Positions 23,859 to 32,089 of a stretch of 48,899 nt of DNA are shown piece after piece. Every line of letters begins with the position of its first letter. Position 1 is the stretch's first letter. This DNA is from Mycobacterium sp. ACS4331 (GTDB taxonomy: Bacteria; Actinomycetota; Actinomycetes; Mycobacteriales; Mycobacteriaceae). The notes below the pieces were generated by a model. It ran no database searches, was not told the origin of the DNA, and saw nothing but the letters and a program-made list of their open reading frames with translations. Position numbers and translations under genes: made by a program. Location: NCBI RefSeq assembly GCF_001667265.1, contig NZ_LZHW01000068.1, forward strand, positions 1 through 48,899, in the 5' to 3' direction.

Positions 23859-24970
23859 CTGTTCAGCTTGGGCTTCGCCTGTGCCGCCTTGAACATGTCG
23901 GCCAGGGCGGAGTCGACGTTCTTGTAGTCATTGGCCGCGATCGCGCCGTCACGGCCCTCCACCACGTCGTAGCCGAGACGCAGGTCCCTGTTCTCCATAT
24001 GGAAGTACTCGCGACCGATCGGCAGCCTGCGATCGGCACGTGGGACCTCCATCCAGGCGCGAAGGAAGCACCGGGCCTTCTTGGGGTCGTTGCTGCTGAC
24101 GAAGTCCGACCGTGAATGGCACATCGCGAAGTTGTTCGCGACTGCGGCCTCGCCGGACTCCAGGCGGAACTCCACCTGCTGCTCGACCAGGACCCGGCGC
24201 AGGAGTTCGACCGCCTCCTCCTGTCGCGGCGTGAACTCGCGGCCGAGGGTCTTCATGGCCGGGAGGATGCTGCTGTAGGTGAAGTTGATGCAGATGCGCC
24301 CGTCGATCTGGGAGAACACCGGGACGTCATAGGGCGTCACATCAGGCTGGTCGTCGGGTTGCTCGCTGCGCCGGTGGTGAGGAAAGCCCTGGTAGAGCAC
24401 GTCGAGCAGGTCGGGGCGCTCGGCCAGGATGCGGTTGTGCGCCGCAGGCCCGCTGGAGAACTGGCTCTCGCCACCCTGTGCCGCCGGATACACGCACAGC
24501 AGCGACAGGATGTCGGCCGCGTCGTTGTGCATGGCGAGCTCGGCGCGCGACTTCGTTCCGCGAGCCGGTTGAACGCCGTTGGGCAGGATCTCCTCCTGCA
24601 CGCGCACCATCCGGTGACCGAAGGAGTTGTTGGACACGAGATATCCGAGGTGGGTGCAGAACGCCCAGTACATGCGTTCCAGCTCCTCGATCGAGTGCTC
24701 CTCGACCGGGAAGCCGCGCACGCACGCCAGCCCCCGGCCGAACATCAGGTCCTGGTAGAGGCGCGCGAGGTCGTCGTCGAGATCGGGGTGTCGGGCATCG
24801 TCGGCGGAGATCTGGTCACGGGGCCTGTCGGCCGTCTTCGCCAGGATCGACTCCAGCGCCGCGACATTGCGAGCCGACAGGTCGAAGCAGAAGTCCTCCT
24901 TGCTGGTGAAGTCCGCGCCGGTCCACGCCATCGGGTCCGTGACTTGTCGGGTGTAGATAGCGGTGGGCAT
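23855..24970 (-). CDS. TauD/TfdA-type Fe(II)/2-oxoglutarate dioxygenase
   Basis: A 371-residue protein of the clavaminate-synthase-like fold. The iron facial triad is suggested by the HxD motif in ELAMHNDAADILSLL and a distal His in FAMCHSRSDFVSS; RCFLRAWMEVPR supplies the Arg for 2-oxoglutarate. GLACVRGFPVEEHSIEELER resembles the N-terminal part of the family. It would hydroxylate a pathway intermediate with O2 and 2-oxoglutarate. ATG 24970 is secure, with AGGAGG directly upstream. It lies between the aldolase gene (32-bp gap) and the 2-hydroxyacid dehydrogenase (4-bp overlap). Presence of such an oxygenase inside a CoA-catabolic operon is unusual. Confidence 0.82.
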   Translation of the reverse strand: MPTAIYTRQVTDPMAWTGADFTSKEDFCFDLSARNVAALESILAKTADRPRDQISADDARHPDLDDDLARLYQDLMFGRGLACVRGFPVEEHSIEELERMYWAFCTHLGYLVSNNSFGHRMVRVQEEILPNGVQPARGTKSRAELAMHNDAADILSLLCVYPAAQGGESQFSSGPAAHNRILAERPDLLDVLYQGFPHHRRSEQPDDQPDVTPYDVPVFSQIDGRICINFTYSSILPAMKTLGREFTPRQEEAVELLRRVLVEQQVEFRLESGEAAVANNFAMCHSRSDFVSSNDPKKARCFLRAWMEVPRADRRLPIGREYFHMENRDLRLGYDVVEGRDGAIAANDYKNVDSALADMFKAAQAKPKLNR

Positions 24971-25002
24971 CCGTCCTCCTGGTGTTCTGCCGAGGCTTTC
25001 CT

Positions 25003-25800
25003 TCATGGGTGCGTGCGGTCAGGCTTCCTCTCGAGTCCGCGCAGCGACTGTGCCCGCAGAGTCGCCGCTTCGCTCAGCATCCCGACATCGGTTCCCGCCG
25101 AGATGAACCGGAGCCCCTGGTGCACGAATCCCTCCAGCAGATCCAGGGACTTGATCCCGGCCACTCCGAACGCCACGCCGTGTTCACGACAAGCCGCCAG
25201 AACAGACTGTACCGCATTATGGAAACGGGCATTCTCATAGTCGCCGTGGATGCCCATCTCAGCGGTCAGATCGCTGGGACCCAGTAACACCATGTCGACC
25301 CCGTCCACCGACGCGATGTCGTCACAGGCCTCGACTGCCTCGGGCGTCTCGATCATCACGGCCACCGTCGTCTCCCGCTCGAACACCTGCGTGAGTTCGG
25401 CCGCCGATCGGTGACCGAACCCGCTCAACGCATTGGGGCCCGAGATCGATCGGTGACCGACGGGAGGGAATCGTGCGGCGTCGACGACAGCCCGTGCTTC
25501 TGAACCGGAATTCACGTGGGGCACAATCACTCCGGTGGCACCCGAATCCAGCACCCGGGCAATCAGACTGGGATCCTGTGAGGGCGTCCGAACCAGGCCC
25601 CAGATCCCCGCGCCGAGCGCACTGGCGCACAACATCGCTGCCACCTCCAACGATGTCGAGGTGTGTTCGAGGTCGACGTAGACGGCGTCGTATCCGCATG
25701 CCGCCGCGATCATCGGGATGTCGGTGGTGCGCGCGGCCTGCAGAGCCAGGCACAGCACGAGGCCGTCGCCCCGCAGCGCATCTCGCAACGATTGCCGCAC
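25003..25800 (-). CDS. HpcH/HpaI-family class II pyruvate aldolase
   Basis: A 265-residue enzyme with family landmarks: YVDLEHTSTSLE (catalytic His), LVRTPSQDP (pyruvate-binding Arg), AVMIETPEAVE and GPSDLTAEMG (metal-binding Glu and Asp). Members cleave 4-hydroxy-2-oxo acids to pyruvate or oxaloacetate plus an aldehyde. GTG 25800. It is the first gene of a four-gene operon with the dioxygenase, the 2-hydroxyacid dehydrogenase and a hydratase, and is divergent from the thiolase-like/DUF35 pair, sharing a 77-bp promoter. Confidence 0.9.
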   Translation of the reverse strand: MRQSLRDALRGDGLVLCLALQAARTTDIPMIAAACGYDAVYVDLEHTSTSLEVAAMLCASALGAGIWGLVRTPSQDPSLIARVLDSGATGVIVPHVNSGSEARAVVDAARFPPVGHRSISGPNALSGFGHRSAAELTQVFERETTVAVMIETPEAVEACDDIASVDGVDMVLLGPSDLTAEMGIHGDYENARFHNAVQSVLAACREHGVAFGVAGIKSLDLLEGFVHQGLRFISAGTDVGMLSEAATLRAQSLRGLERKPDRTHP

Positions 25801-25819
25801 CGCACCACGGTATCCGAAC

Positions 25820-25835
25820 GAGAACAGCTATTTCA
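25820..25835. promoter_or_regulatory. Weak match to the island dyad in the divergent aldolase/thiolase promoter
   Basis: GAGAACAGCTATTTCA keeps the left arm of GAGAA-N6-TTCTC and two of five bases on the right. It lies midway in the 77-bp divergent region. Alone it would not be called; its position in a set of similar sites is why it is listed. Confidence 0.25.
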
Positions 25836-25877
25836 CATATTCGAAAACGGGTGTATCTCCTGTGATAACCATGTCCT

Positions 25878-27023
25878 ATGGCGTCGAATCGCGTGGCGAT
25901 TGTGGGGGTCGGACTCTCCGACTGCGGACGGGTGCCCGACAAGACGGCCCTGGGGCTGATGGCCCAGGCGGCGCAGCGCGCGGTCGCCGACGCCGGGCTC
26001 ACCAAGGCCGATGTCGACGGGTTCGGTGCGCACGGTGCACTTCTGCCTCCCATCGAGGTCAGCGAGTACCTCGGGCTGCGCCCCCGGTGGGTCGACGCGA
26101 CGAACGTCGGAGGCTCGTCCTGGGAGGTCATGGCCGGGCACGCCGCCGACGCGATCGCCGCCGGCGAGATCGACGTGGCGCTCCTGACCTACGGGTCGAC
26201 GGCACGCAGCGACGTCAAGCGCCGCCTGCGTGCCTCCGCGGCGCCGGTGGGAGCCGGCGGTGTGCTGCAGTACGAGGCCCCCTACGCGCCCACGCTGATC
26301 GCGAAGTACGCGATGGCCGCACGTCGGCACATGATCGAATTCGGAACCACCGTCGAGCAGCTCGCCGAGGTCGCGGTCGCCGCGCATGAGTGGTCGGCCA
26401 TGAACGACAACGCATTCGACCGCGAGCGCATCACGATCGCGGACGTCGCAGCCGCGCCCATGCTGGCCGATCCGTTCACCGCGAGACACGTCTGCCTGCG
26501 GACCGACGGTGGCGGTGCGGTCGTGCTGGCAGGCGAACGTGTCATCAAGGACTGCGAACGCGAGCCGGTCTGGATTCTCGGATCCGCCACCGCCGCGTCG
26601 CATGTGAGCATGAGCGAGTGGCCGGATTTCACCACATCGGCGGCGGCGGTGTCGGGACCGCGGGCGTTCGCAGCGGCCGCGGTCAGTCCGGGGGACATCG
26701 ACGTGTGCCAGGTGTACGACTCGTTCACCTCGACAGTGCTGATCACACTCGAGGACCTCGGCTTCTGCGCCAAGGGCGAAGGCGGCCCTTTCATCTCCTC
26801 GGGCGCACTGCGTCCCGGCGGCGCGTTGCCCACCAACACCGACGGCGGCGGCCTGGCCTCGTGCCATCCGGGAATGCGAGGCATGTTCCTCATGGTCGAG
26901 GCTGTGCGACAACTGCGTGGCGACTGCGGTCAACGGCAGGTGACCGACGCGCGACTCGCGTGTGTGCACGCGATGGGTGGCTTCTTCAGTCACAGCGCCA
27001 CCATGATCCTGGGGAGGTCCTGA
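25878..27023 (+). CDS. Thiolase-like protein of Ltp2 type, probable acyl-CoA retro-aldolase subunit
   Basis: A 381-residue thiolase-fold protein beginning ASNRVAIVGVGLSDCG. The nucleophilic Cys position is replaced: DATNVGGSSWEVMAGHA has GGSS where thiolases have Cys. The second catalytic block reads VCQVYDSFTST with Tyr280 in place of the usual His. Those changes match Ltp2-type proteins of steroid side-chain degradation, which act not as thiolases but as aldolases together with a DUF35 protein. Here the ATG of a DUF35 gene overlaps the stop (TGATG), supporting that reading. Likely reaction: cleavage of a beta-hydroxy, alpha-branched acyl-CoA to a ketone or aldehyde plus a short acyl-CoA. 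ATG 25878. Confidence 0.85.
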   Translation: MASNRVAIVGVGLSDCGRVPDKTALGLMAQAAQRAVADAGLTKADVDGFGAHGALLPPIEVSEYLGLRPRWVDATNVGGSSWEVMAGHAADAIAAGEIDVALLTYGSTARSDVKRRLRASAAPVGAGGVLQYEAPYAPTLIAKYAMAARRHMIEFGTTVEQLAEVAVAAHEWSAMNDNAFDRERITIADVAAAPMLADPFTARHVCLRTDGGGAVVLAGERVIKDCEREPVWILGSATAASHVSMSEWPDFTTSAAAVSGPRAFAAAAVSPGDIDVCQVYDSFTSTVLITLEDLGFCAKGEGGPFISSGALRPGGALPTNTDGGGLASCHPGMRGMFLMVEAVRQLRGDCGQRQVTDARLACVHAMGGFFSHSATMILGRS

Positions 27024-27415
27024 TGACGCCGCGCCCCGTGACCGACGCCGACAGCGAAGCCTGGTGGACCCGCGTCCGGGAACGCATCCTGACCGTCAAT
27101 GCCTGTGACTCATGCGGGTTGAACTCGCTGTACCCGCGGCCCTTCTGTCCGCACTGCTGGAGCCAGGACGTGGCGCTGACGGCAGCGTCCGGGCGCGCCC
27201 GCCTGTACACGTGGAGTGTGGTCCACCAGAAACCGACCGACGACGACCCGCGCACGGCCTACATCGTGGCGATGGTGGATCTCGAGGAGGGGCCCAGGCT
27301 GATGACCACGATCGAGGACTGCGCGGTCGAGGATCTGCGCGACGGACTGGATCTCACCGTGGCATTCCGAGAAGACGACGACGGCTGGGTGGTCCCGGTG
27401 TTTCGGCCGGTGTGA
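27023..27415 (+). CDS. DUF35 / zinc-ribbon OB-fold protein, partner of the thiolase-like protein
   Basis: A 130-residue protein with an N-terminal helix, a rubredoxin-like zinc ribbon (Cys28, Cys31, Cys42, Cys45 in CDSCGLNSLYPRPFCPHC), then an OB-fold (GRARLYTWSVVHQKP ... MTTIEDCAVEDLRDGLDLTV). DUF35 proteins bind acyl-CoA and serve as obligate partners of thiolase-like enzymes, for example the C-terminal part of ChsH2 with Ltp2. One-base overlap with the preceding gene indicates coupled synthesis. It is 3 bp from the convergent ligase gene. Confidence 0.9.
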   Translation: MTPRPVTDADSEAWWTRVRERILTVNACDSCGLNSLYPRPFCPHCWSQDVALTAASGRARLYTWSVVHQKPTDDDPRTAYIVAMVDLEEGPRLMTTIEDCAVEDLRDGLDLTVAFREDDDGWVVPVFRPV

Positions 27416-27418
27416 CGC

Positions 27419-28999
27419 TCAGCGAGTCGCGGCCACGCGGTCGGCGAACAGTCGCTTCCGCCCCTGTCCGGCATCGGCCAACTGATTGCGCAGCACCTTG
27501 CCGCCTGCGTTGACCGGCAGCGGGTCGTCCCAGAACACCAGTTCTTCGGGCAGCTTGTACTTGGGCAGTCCCGCGGTCAGCAGCGCCGTCGTGACGTCGG
27601 CCAGCGAGAGGTCGGTCCCGCCGTCCAGCACGAGTGCGACCGCGAGCCGCTCGCCGGTCATGGCGTCCGGCACCGAGTAGGCCGCGCACTCCCGCACTCC
27701 CGGGATCGCGCTCACGGCCTCCTCGACCTCCGCCGCCGCGATCTTGAGTCCGTTTCGGATCACGATGTCCTTGATCCGCCCGACGATCCGTACGCGTCCG
27801 TCCTCGAGTTCGGCGACGTCGCCGGTCACGAACCACTCCCCCTCGAATGCTGCGCGGTCGTCGTCGGCGTCGGTGTACCCGAGAAACACGTGGGGCCCCT
27901 TGATGCAGCATTCGCCCGGGTCGCCGACGGAACCGAGCCTGACGTCGACATGGTTGAGCGCCACGCCGTCGTCACCGTGGCGCACGGCCCGAGACTCGTC
28001 GCGCAGACCCGAGGTGCTCACCGGCGCCTCGGAGGATCCGTAGGCCCGCATGACGGTGATGCCGAACTCATCCTCCGCGCGTTCGACGATGCGACGATCC
28101 AGCATCGTCCCGCCGAGATAGACCGCGCGCAGCGGGATTTCCTGATCGCGTTGAGCGGCCTGGTCCAACAGCCTGTCCAGCAGGCGATCCGGTCCGCCGT
28201 ACCACGTGGCGCCGGACGCGGCCAGCAGGTCATAGGTGGCCGACGGATCCCAGCGGTCCTCCAGCACGGTGGCCGCCGACAGCATGGGGGCGACGAACAG
28301 CGCCTGCAGGACGCCGGTCGCCGAGGCCAGCGGGCTGATCAGCAGGACGCGATCGGCCGCGGTCAACCCGGCGGCGGCGATGTAGTTCGCTGCCGCGGTG
28401 GCCAACGTGCTCAGCGAATGGATCACCCCTTTGGGGCGTGACGTCGTGCCTGAGGTGTACAGCACGACCGACGGTTCGTCGGCGGCGCGGGTGGGCCGGT
28501 GCGGTGCCGCGGCCGAGCTCTGCCGCCGGTGGCGCGGGTCCACCCAGGTGACGACGTGGTCGTCTCCGAGAACGGTGTCCGAACGCTTTGCGGCAGCGAT
28601 GCCGAACACCGCGCCGGTCCTGGTGATGATGTCGCGGATCTGGGCGGCGCCGGCATTGTCCGGCACCAGGAGCGCCACCGCATCCACCCGCAGGACCGCG
28701 TGGACGGCGATGACCGAGTCGATGTCGTTGCCCACGATGAGCAGCACCGGTGTGTCACGTCCCACCCCGGCCGCCACGAGTGCGTGGCACGCCGTGTCGA
28801 TGCGTTCGTCGAGTTCGGCGAAGCTCAGTTCGGTGCCGCGCTGCATGAGCGCGACGCGGGTCGGCTGGCGGACGGCTGCGAATCGGACGACGTCGAGCGG
28901 AGTCGCCGACCAGAGCCCCGCGGCGCGATAACCCGGGCGAAGCACCCCGGCCCTGTCCCGGGCGTGCCGCAGCAGATCCTCACGCTCGGTCAAGGTCAC
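27419..28999 (-). CDS. Acyl-CoA ligase (ANL superfamily, FadD type)
   Basis: A 526-residue AMP-forming ligase. The phosphate loop is VLYTSGTTSRPKGVIHS (around 178-194), followed by RAYGSSEAPVSTSG, VTGDVAELEDGRVRIVGRIKD (A7-A8 with hinge) and the catalytic Lys in NAGGKVLRNQL. It forms the CoA ester of an unknown acid. Start is ambiguous: GTG 28999 is adjacent to GGAG, while TTG 28993 two codons later has GGAGGTGA at better distance. It is divergent from the SDR gene (about 50 bp) and convergent with the DUF35 gene. Confidence 0.9.
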   Translation of the reverse strand: MTLTEREDLLRHARDRAGVLRPGYRAAGLWSATPLDVVRFAAVRQPTRVALMQRGTELSFAELDERIDTACHALVAAGVGRDTPVLLIVGNDIDSVIAVHAVLRVDAVALLVPDNAGAAQIRDIITRTGAVFGIAAAKRSDTVLGDDHVVTWVDPRHRRQSSAAAPHRPTRAADEPSVVLYTSGTTSRPKGVIHSLSTLATAAANYIAAAGLTAADRVLLISPLASATGVLQALFVAPMLSAATVLEDRWDPSATYDLLAASGATWYGGPDRLLDRLLDQAAQRDQEIPLRAVYLGGTMLDRRIVERAEDEFGITVMRAYGSSEAPVSTSGLRDESRAVRHGDDGVALNHVDVRLGSVGDPGECCIKGPHVFLGYTDADDDRAAFEGEWFVTGDVAELEDGRVRIVGRIKDIVIRNGLKIAAAEVEEAVSAIPGVRECAAYSVPDAMTGERLAVALVLDGGTDLSLADVTTALLTAGLPKYKLPEELVFWDDPLPVNAGGKVLRNQLADAGQGRKRLFADRVAATR

Positions 29000-29006
29000 C
29001 TCCGGT

Positions 29007-29022
29007 GCAAACGCCCATTCTC
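29007..29022. promoter_or_regulatory. Weak match to the island dyad between ligase and SDR genes
   Basis: GCAAACGCCCATTCTC keeps the complete right arm TTCTC and three of five left-arm bases at the right spacing, in the ~50-bp divergent region. A second small dyad, ACAT-N4-ATGT, lies next to it (29025-29036). Low-confidence site. Confidence 0.25.
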
Positions 29023-29048
29023 ACACATGCAAATGTAACCTCTCTGGA

Positions 29049-29915
29049 ATGGACTCACTGAGGTTCGATGATCAGGTTGCCATTGTGACCGGCGCGGGCA
29101 ACGGGCTCGGGCGCTGCCACGCCCTGGAACTCGCCCGACGAGGAGCCCGCGTCGTGGTCAATGACCTCGGCTCCCGAGTGGACGGAACGGGTCAGACATC
29201 GCAGGCCGCACAGTCTGTGGTCGATGAGATCACCGCCGAGGGTGGGGTCGCGGTGGCCAACGGGGACTCGGTGGCCACCGAGGAAGGGGCCCAGGCAATC
29301 GTCGCCACGGCCATGGACGCCTTCGGCGGGGTCGACATCCTGGTCAACAACGCCGGGATACTGCGGGATGCCGCGTTCAAGAACATGACTGCCGAGCAGG
29401 TGGACGCGGTGTTCGCCGTGCACCTCACCGGCGCCTTCAACGTCACGCGTGCGGTGTGGCCGGTGATGCGCGGGCAGGATTATGGCCGAATCGTCCAGAC
29501 GACCTCTGGCACGGGACTTTTCGGGAACTTTGGCCAGGCCAACTATGGCGCGGCGAAGATGGGCCTGGTGGGCATGATGCACGTGTTGGCCATCGAGGGG
29601 GCGCGCAACGGCATCTCGGTCAACGCCATCGCGCCGATCGCGCGGACCAGGATGACAGAGCAGATCATGGGCGATGCGGGCGCGGCGATGGATCCCGAAC
29701 TGGTGACCCCGGTGGTGGTCTATCTGTCCCACCGAAGCTGTGATCGCACCGCGCACATCTACTCGGTGGGGGCCGGGAAGGTGTCCCGGGTGTTCATCGG
29801 CGTCACCAAGGGCATCGAGGACCCGGCGCTGAGCGCTGAACGTGTCGCCGAGTCAATCGACGAGATCGACGACGCGGGTTCGTTCACGATTCGGGGCGGG
29901 CCCAGTCCGGCGTGA
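29049..29915 (+). CDS. Short-chain dehydrogenase, (3R)-hydroxyacyl-CoA dehydrogenase / HSD17B4 type
   Basis: A 288-residue SDR. Motifs: VTGAGNGLGRCHALELARRG (cofactor loop, around residue 15), DILVNNAGILRDAAFKNM (around 95) and YGAAKMGLVGM (catalytic Tyr-x-x-x-Lys near 165). The RDAAFKNM and FGNFGQANY wording is that of peroxisomal multifunctional enzyme type 2 and its actinobacterial homologues, which oxidise 3-hydroxyacyl-CoA. The C-terminal ~70 residues extend past the basic SDR core (VSRVFIGVTKGIEDPALSAE). ATG 29049; convergent with the hydratase at 29930. Confidence 0.9.
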   Translation: MDSLRFDDQVAIVTGAGNGLGRCHALELARRGARVVVNDLGSRVDGTGQTSQAAQSVVDEITAEGGVAVANGDSVATEEGAQAIVATAMDAFGGVDILVNNAGILRDAAFKNMTAEQVDAVFAVHLTGAFNVTRAVWPVMRGQDYGRIVQTTSGTGLFGNFGQANYGAAKMGLVGMMHVLAIEGARNGISVNAIAPIARTRMTEQIMGDAGAAMDPELVTPVVVYLSHRSCDRTAHIYSVGAGKVSRVFIGVTKGIEDPALSAERVAESIDEIDDAGSFTIRGGPSPA

Positions 29916-29929
29916 TCTCGCCGTTGTGC

Positions 29930-30751
29930 TCACCATCCGCGGAAGCGTGGTTCGCGCCGTTCGCTGAAGGCCCGCAGGCCCTCGCGCAGGTCGGCGGTGT
30001 TCGACACCGCCTCCTGCGCCCATGCCTCCTGCTCGAACGCCCGGTCACGTCCCGACTCGGTCGCCACGGTCAACAGTCTCTTCGTCAGGCCGAGGGCCAC
30101 CGTGGGCCCTGCGGCCAGACGTGTCGCGAACTGCTCGGCAATGGTGTCCACCTCATGGGGGGCGACCACGCGGTTGGCCAGGCCCAGACGCTCACAGGTG
30201 AGCGCGTCGACAGGATCGCCGAGCATCAACAGCTCGGTGGCCCGGCGCAGGCCGACGATCCGGGCGAGCAGGTGGATGGCACCGGAATCAGGCAGTATTC
30301 CACGTTTCACGAAGGTCGCGACGAACCGTGCCTCGGTGGACATCACCACGAAATCGCAGGCCAGCATCAGGCTCGCACCGGCTCCGGCGGCGGTGCCACC
30401 GACCGCCGCGACAACCGGTTTGTCGCAGTCGAGCACCGCGCCGATCAACCGCTGCCAGCCCTGCTGCAGCATGCGGGCGACGCCCCCCGGCCGGTTCTGA
30501 CCGCCCGACTCGGAGTTCGGTCCGGTCGCGTGCGGGCCGAGACCGGCACCCGTGCAGAAATGTCGCTCACCCGCGGCCCGCAGCAGGACCGCTCGCACGG
30601 ATGGATCACCCGATGCATGCAGAAAGACATCGGTGAGGGCATCACGGTCCAACGGCGACAAAGCATTTGCCTCGCCCGGTCGATCAATGGTGATGCGCTG
30701 GACGCCGTCCTCGCCAAGGCGGAGGGCAATCCCCGGACCGTCGTCAGTCAT
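29930..30751 (-). CDS. Enoyl-CoA hydratase/isomerase family protein (PaaG-like)
   Basis: A 273-residue crotonase. Oxyanion segments are AAGERHFCTGAGLGPHA (near 60) and AAVGGTAAGAGASLMLACDF (near 115); FVKRGILPDSGAIHLLARIVG with Asp near 147 follows the PaaG-type isomerase pattern rather than that of Glu/Glu hydratases. C-terminus EGLRAFSERREPRFRGW is typical. ATG 30751 with GGAGAT upstream; a longer frame to 31963 is antisense to the MaoC gene and has no crotonase homology. Divergent from the six-gene operon at 30833. Confidence 0.87.
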   Translation of the reverse strand: MTDDGPGIALRLGEDGVQRITIDRPGEANALSPLDRDALTDVFLHASGDPSVRAVLLRAAGERHFCTGAGLGPHATGPNSESGGQNRPGGVARMLQQGWQRLIGAVLDCDKPVVAAVGGTAAGAGASLMLACDFVVMSTEARFVATFVKRGILPDSGAIHLLARIVGLRRATELLMLGDPVDALTCERLGLANRVVAPHEVDTIAEQFATRLAAGPTVALGLTKRLLTVATESGRDRAFEQEAWAQEAVSNTADLREGLRAFSERREPRFRGW

Positions 30752-30764
30752 ATCTCCATCTTGC

Positions 30765-30780
30765 GATAACGGCGTTTCCG
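30765..30780. promoter_or_regulatory. Weak GATAA-N6-TTCCG variant of the island dyad
   Basis: GATAACGGCGTTTCCG matches the GATAA form of the dyad seen at 44338 in its left arm and three of five bases on the right. It sits between the divergent hydratase (30751) and the MaoC-led operon (30833), 14 bp before the hydratase ATG. Confidence 0.25.
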
Positions 30781-30832
30781 TTTTTCGGGTATCGTGATTT
30801 TCACCAAAGTGGGTGGCCATAGGAGGAACCGG

Positions 30833-32083
30833 ATGGGGCAGCCGGGTCAGATCACCGACGAGGGACTGGCCAGGTTGCGGTCCACCATCGGAATCGCGGT
30901 GCCGCACCCCCAGCCACCTCACCATCGACGCCCCAATGAGGACACCTTTCGTCATGTGGCCGAGTCCTACGGGGACGCCAACCCGCTGTGGACGGATCCG
31001 GAGTACGCGGCCAAGACGGTGTGGGGTGAGTCCATCGCTCCCCCGGCACTCATCGGCGGTGACACGCTGATCGGTGAGGACGAGGTCACCGAACTCTCCG
31101 CCGAGGACCGCGCGCTGACCCGCGGGGACCCACTGCGCGGTGTCCATGCCTTCTACGCCGGATCCGCTCGCGAATGGTGGGCCCCCCTGCGCGCCAACCG
31201 CCGGGTCTTCCGCCGCAATGCCCTGGTCGCGGTCCTCGACAAACCCAGCGGGTTCGCGGGCAGGGCCGTCCACGAGTGGACCGCACAGGTGTACCGCGAC
31301 GACGAGGGCACCATCCTGGGCGGCCAGTACCGCAACATGACTCGCACCGAGCGCAGCGCGTCCCGGGAGCGAAACAAGTACAAGGACATCGAACTGAAGA
31401 CCTGGACGCCCGACGAGATCGACGAGATCGCAGGCCAATACGCAACCGAGAGACCGCGCGGGGCCGAGCCGCGGTGGTGGGAGGACGTCGAGGAGGGCGA
31501 CACGCTCGGACCGCTGACCAAGGGACCGTTGACCGTCACGGACATGGTGTGTTGGCACGTGGGTATGGGGACGGGAGTCTACGGGGTGCGCCCTCTGAGG
31601 CTGGCGTGGGTGAACCGGCAGCGCATCCCGCGGTTCTACACACCCAATGAACACGGCGTCCCCGACGTCGCACAACGCGTGCACTGGGAACCCGAGGCGG
31701 CGCGGGAAGTCGGCAACCCGACCACATTCGACTACGGCCGGATGCGGGAGACCTGGCTGATCCACCTGTGCACCGACTGGATGGGCGACGACGCCTGGCT
31801 GTGGAAGCTCGACTGCGAGTTCAGACTGTTCAACTACGTGGGAGACCTGCACACCATCACCGGGACGGTGGTGCGCAAGTACGTCGCAGAGGGCCAACGG
31901 TGCGCAGTCGATGTCGACCTCGCGGCGACGAACCACCGGGGCGAGGTCACGGCTCCCGGGCACGCCACAATCCTCCTGCCAAGCCGGAAGTCAGGCCCGG
32001 TGCGGCTGCCGGATCCCCCCGCGGGAGCGGCCAACCTGGCCGATCTGCTGACAGTGCTCTCGGCCCAGTTCGAGGGGCGCTGA
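30833..32083 (+). CDS. Double-hotdog MaoC/FAS1-type acyl dehydratase family protein
   Basis: A 416-residue protein with two hotdog halves. N-terminal part: RHVAESYGDANPLWTDPEYA ... VWGESIAPPAL, the R-hydratase-like substrate entry; second part from about 215: RWWEDVEEGDTLGPLTKGPL ... TDMVCWHVGMGTGVYG. This length and order are found in MaoC_dehydrat_N type proteins that hydrate enoyl-CoA or serve in acyl-CoA processing. The ATG at 30833 has AGGAGG 6 nt upstream and is secure; an ATT-like extension at 30794 is not needed. First gene of a six-gene plus-strand operon ending at 37260. Confidence 0.85.
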   Translation: MGQPGQITDEGLARLRSTIGIAVPHPQPPHHRRPNEDTFRHVAESYGDANPLWTDPEYAAKTVWGESIAPPALIGGDTLIGEDEVTELSAEDRALTRGDPLRGVHAFYAGSAREWWAPLRANRRVFRRNALVAVLDKPSGFAGRAVHEWTAQVYRDDEGTILGGQYRNMTRTERSASRERNKYKDIELKTWTPDEIDEIAGQYATERPRGAEPRWWEDVEEGDTLGPLTKGPLTVTDMVCWHVGMGTGVYGVRPLRLAWVNRQRIPRFYTPNEHGVPDVAQRVHWEPEAAREVGNPTTFDYGRMRETWLIHLCTDWMGDDAWLWKLDCEFRLFNYVGDLHTITGTVVRKYVAEGQRCAVDVDLAATNHRGEVTAPGHATILLPSRKSGPVRLPDPPAGAANLADLLTVLSAQFEGR

Positions 32084-32089
32084 ACGACG

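Noticed and set aside
25861..25877. GATAAC before the thiolase-like gene as a further operator
   Set aside because: The right arm at the required spacing (CCTAT) does not match, so it is most likely chance or part of a -10 region.
25833..26993. 386-residue minus-strand frame opposite the thiolase-like gene
   Set aside because: Its composition (His/Arg/Gly-rich) is that of a high-GC antisense shadow, and the sense strand encodes a recognisable protein.
30752..31963. 404-residue N-terminal extension of the hydratase at 29930-30751
   Set aside because: It is antisense to the MaoC gene, without crotonase similarity, and ATG 30751 has a good upstream purine tract.
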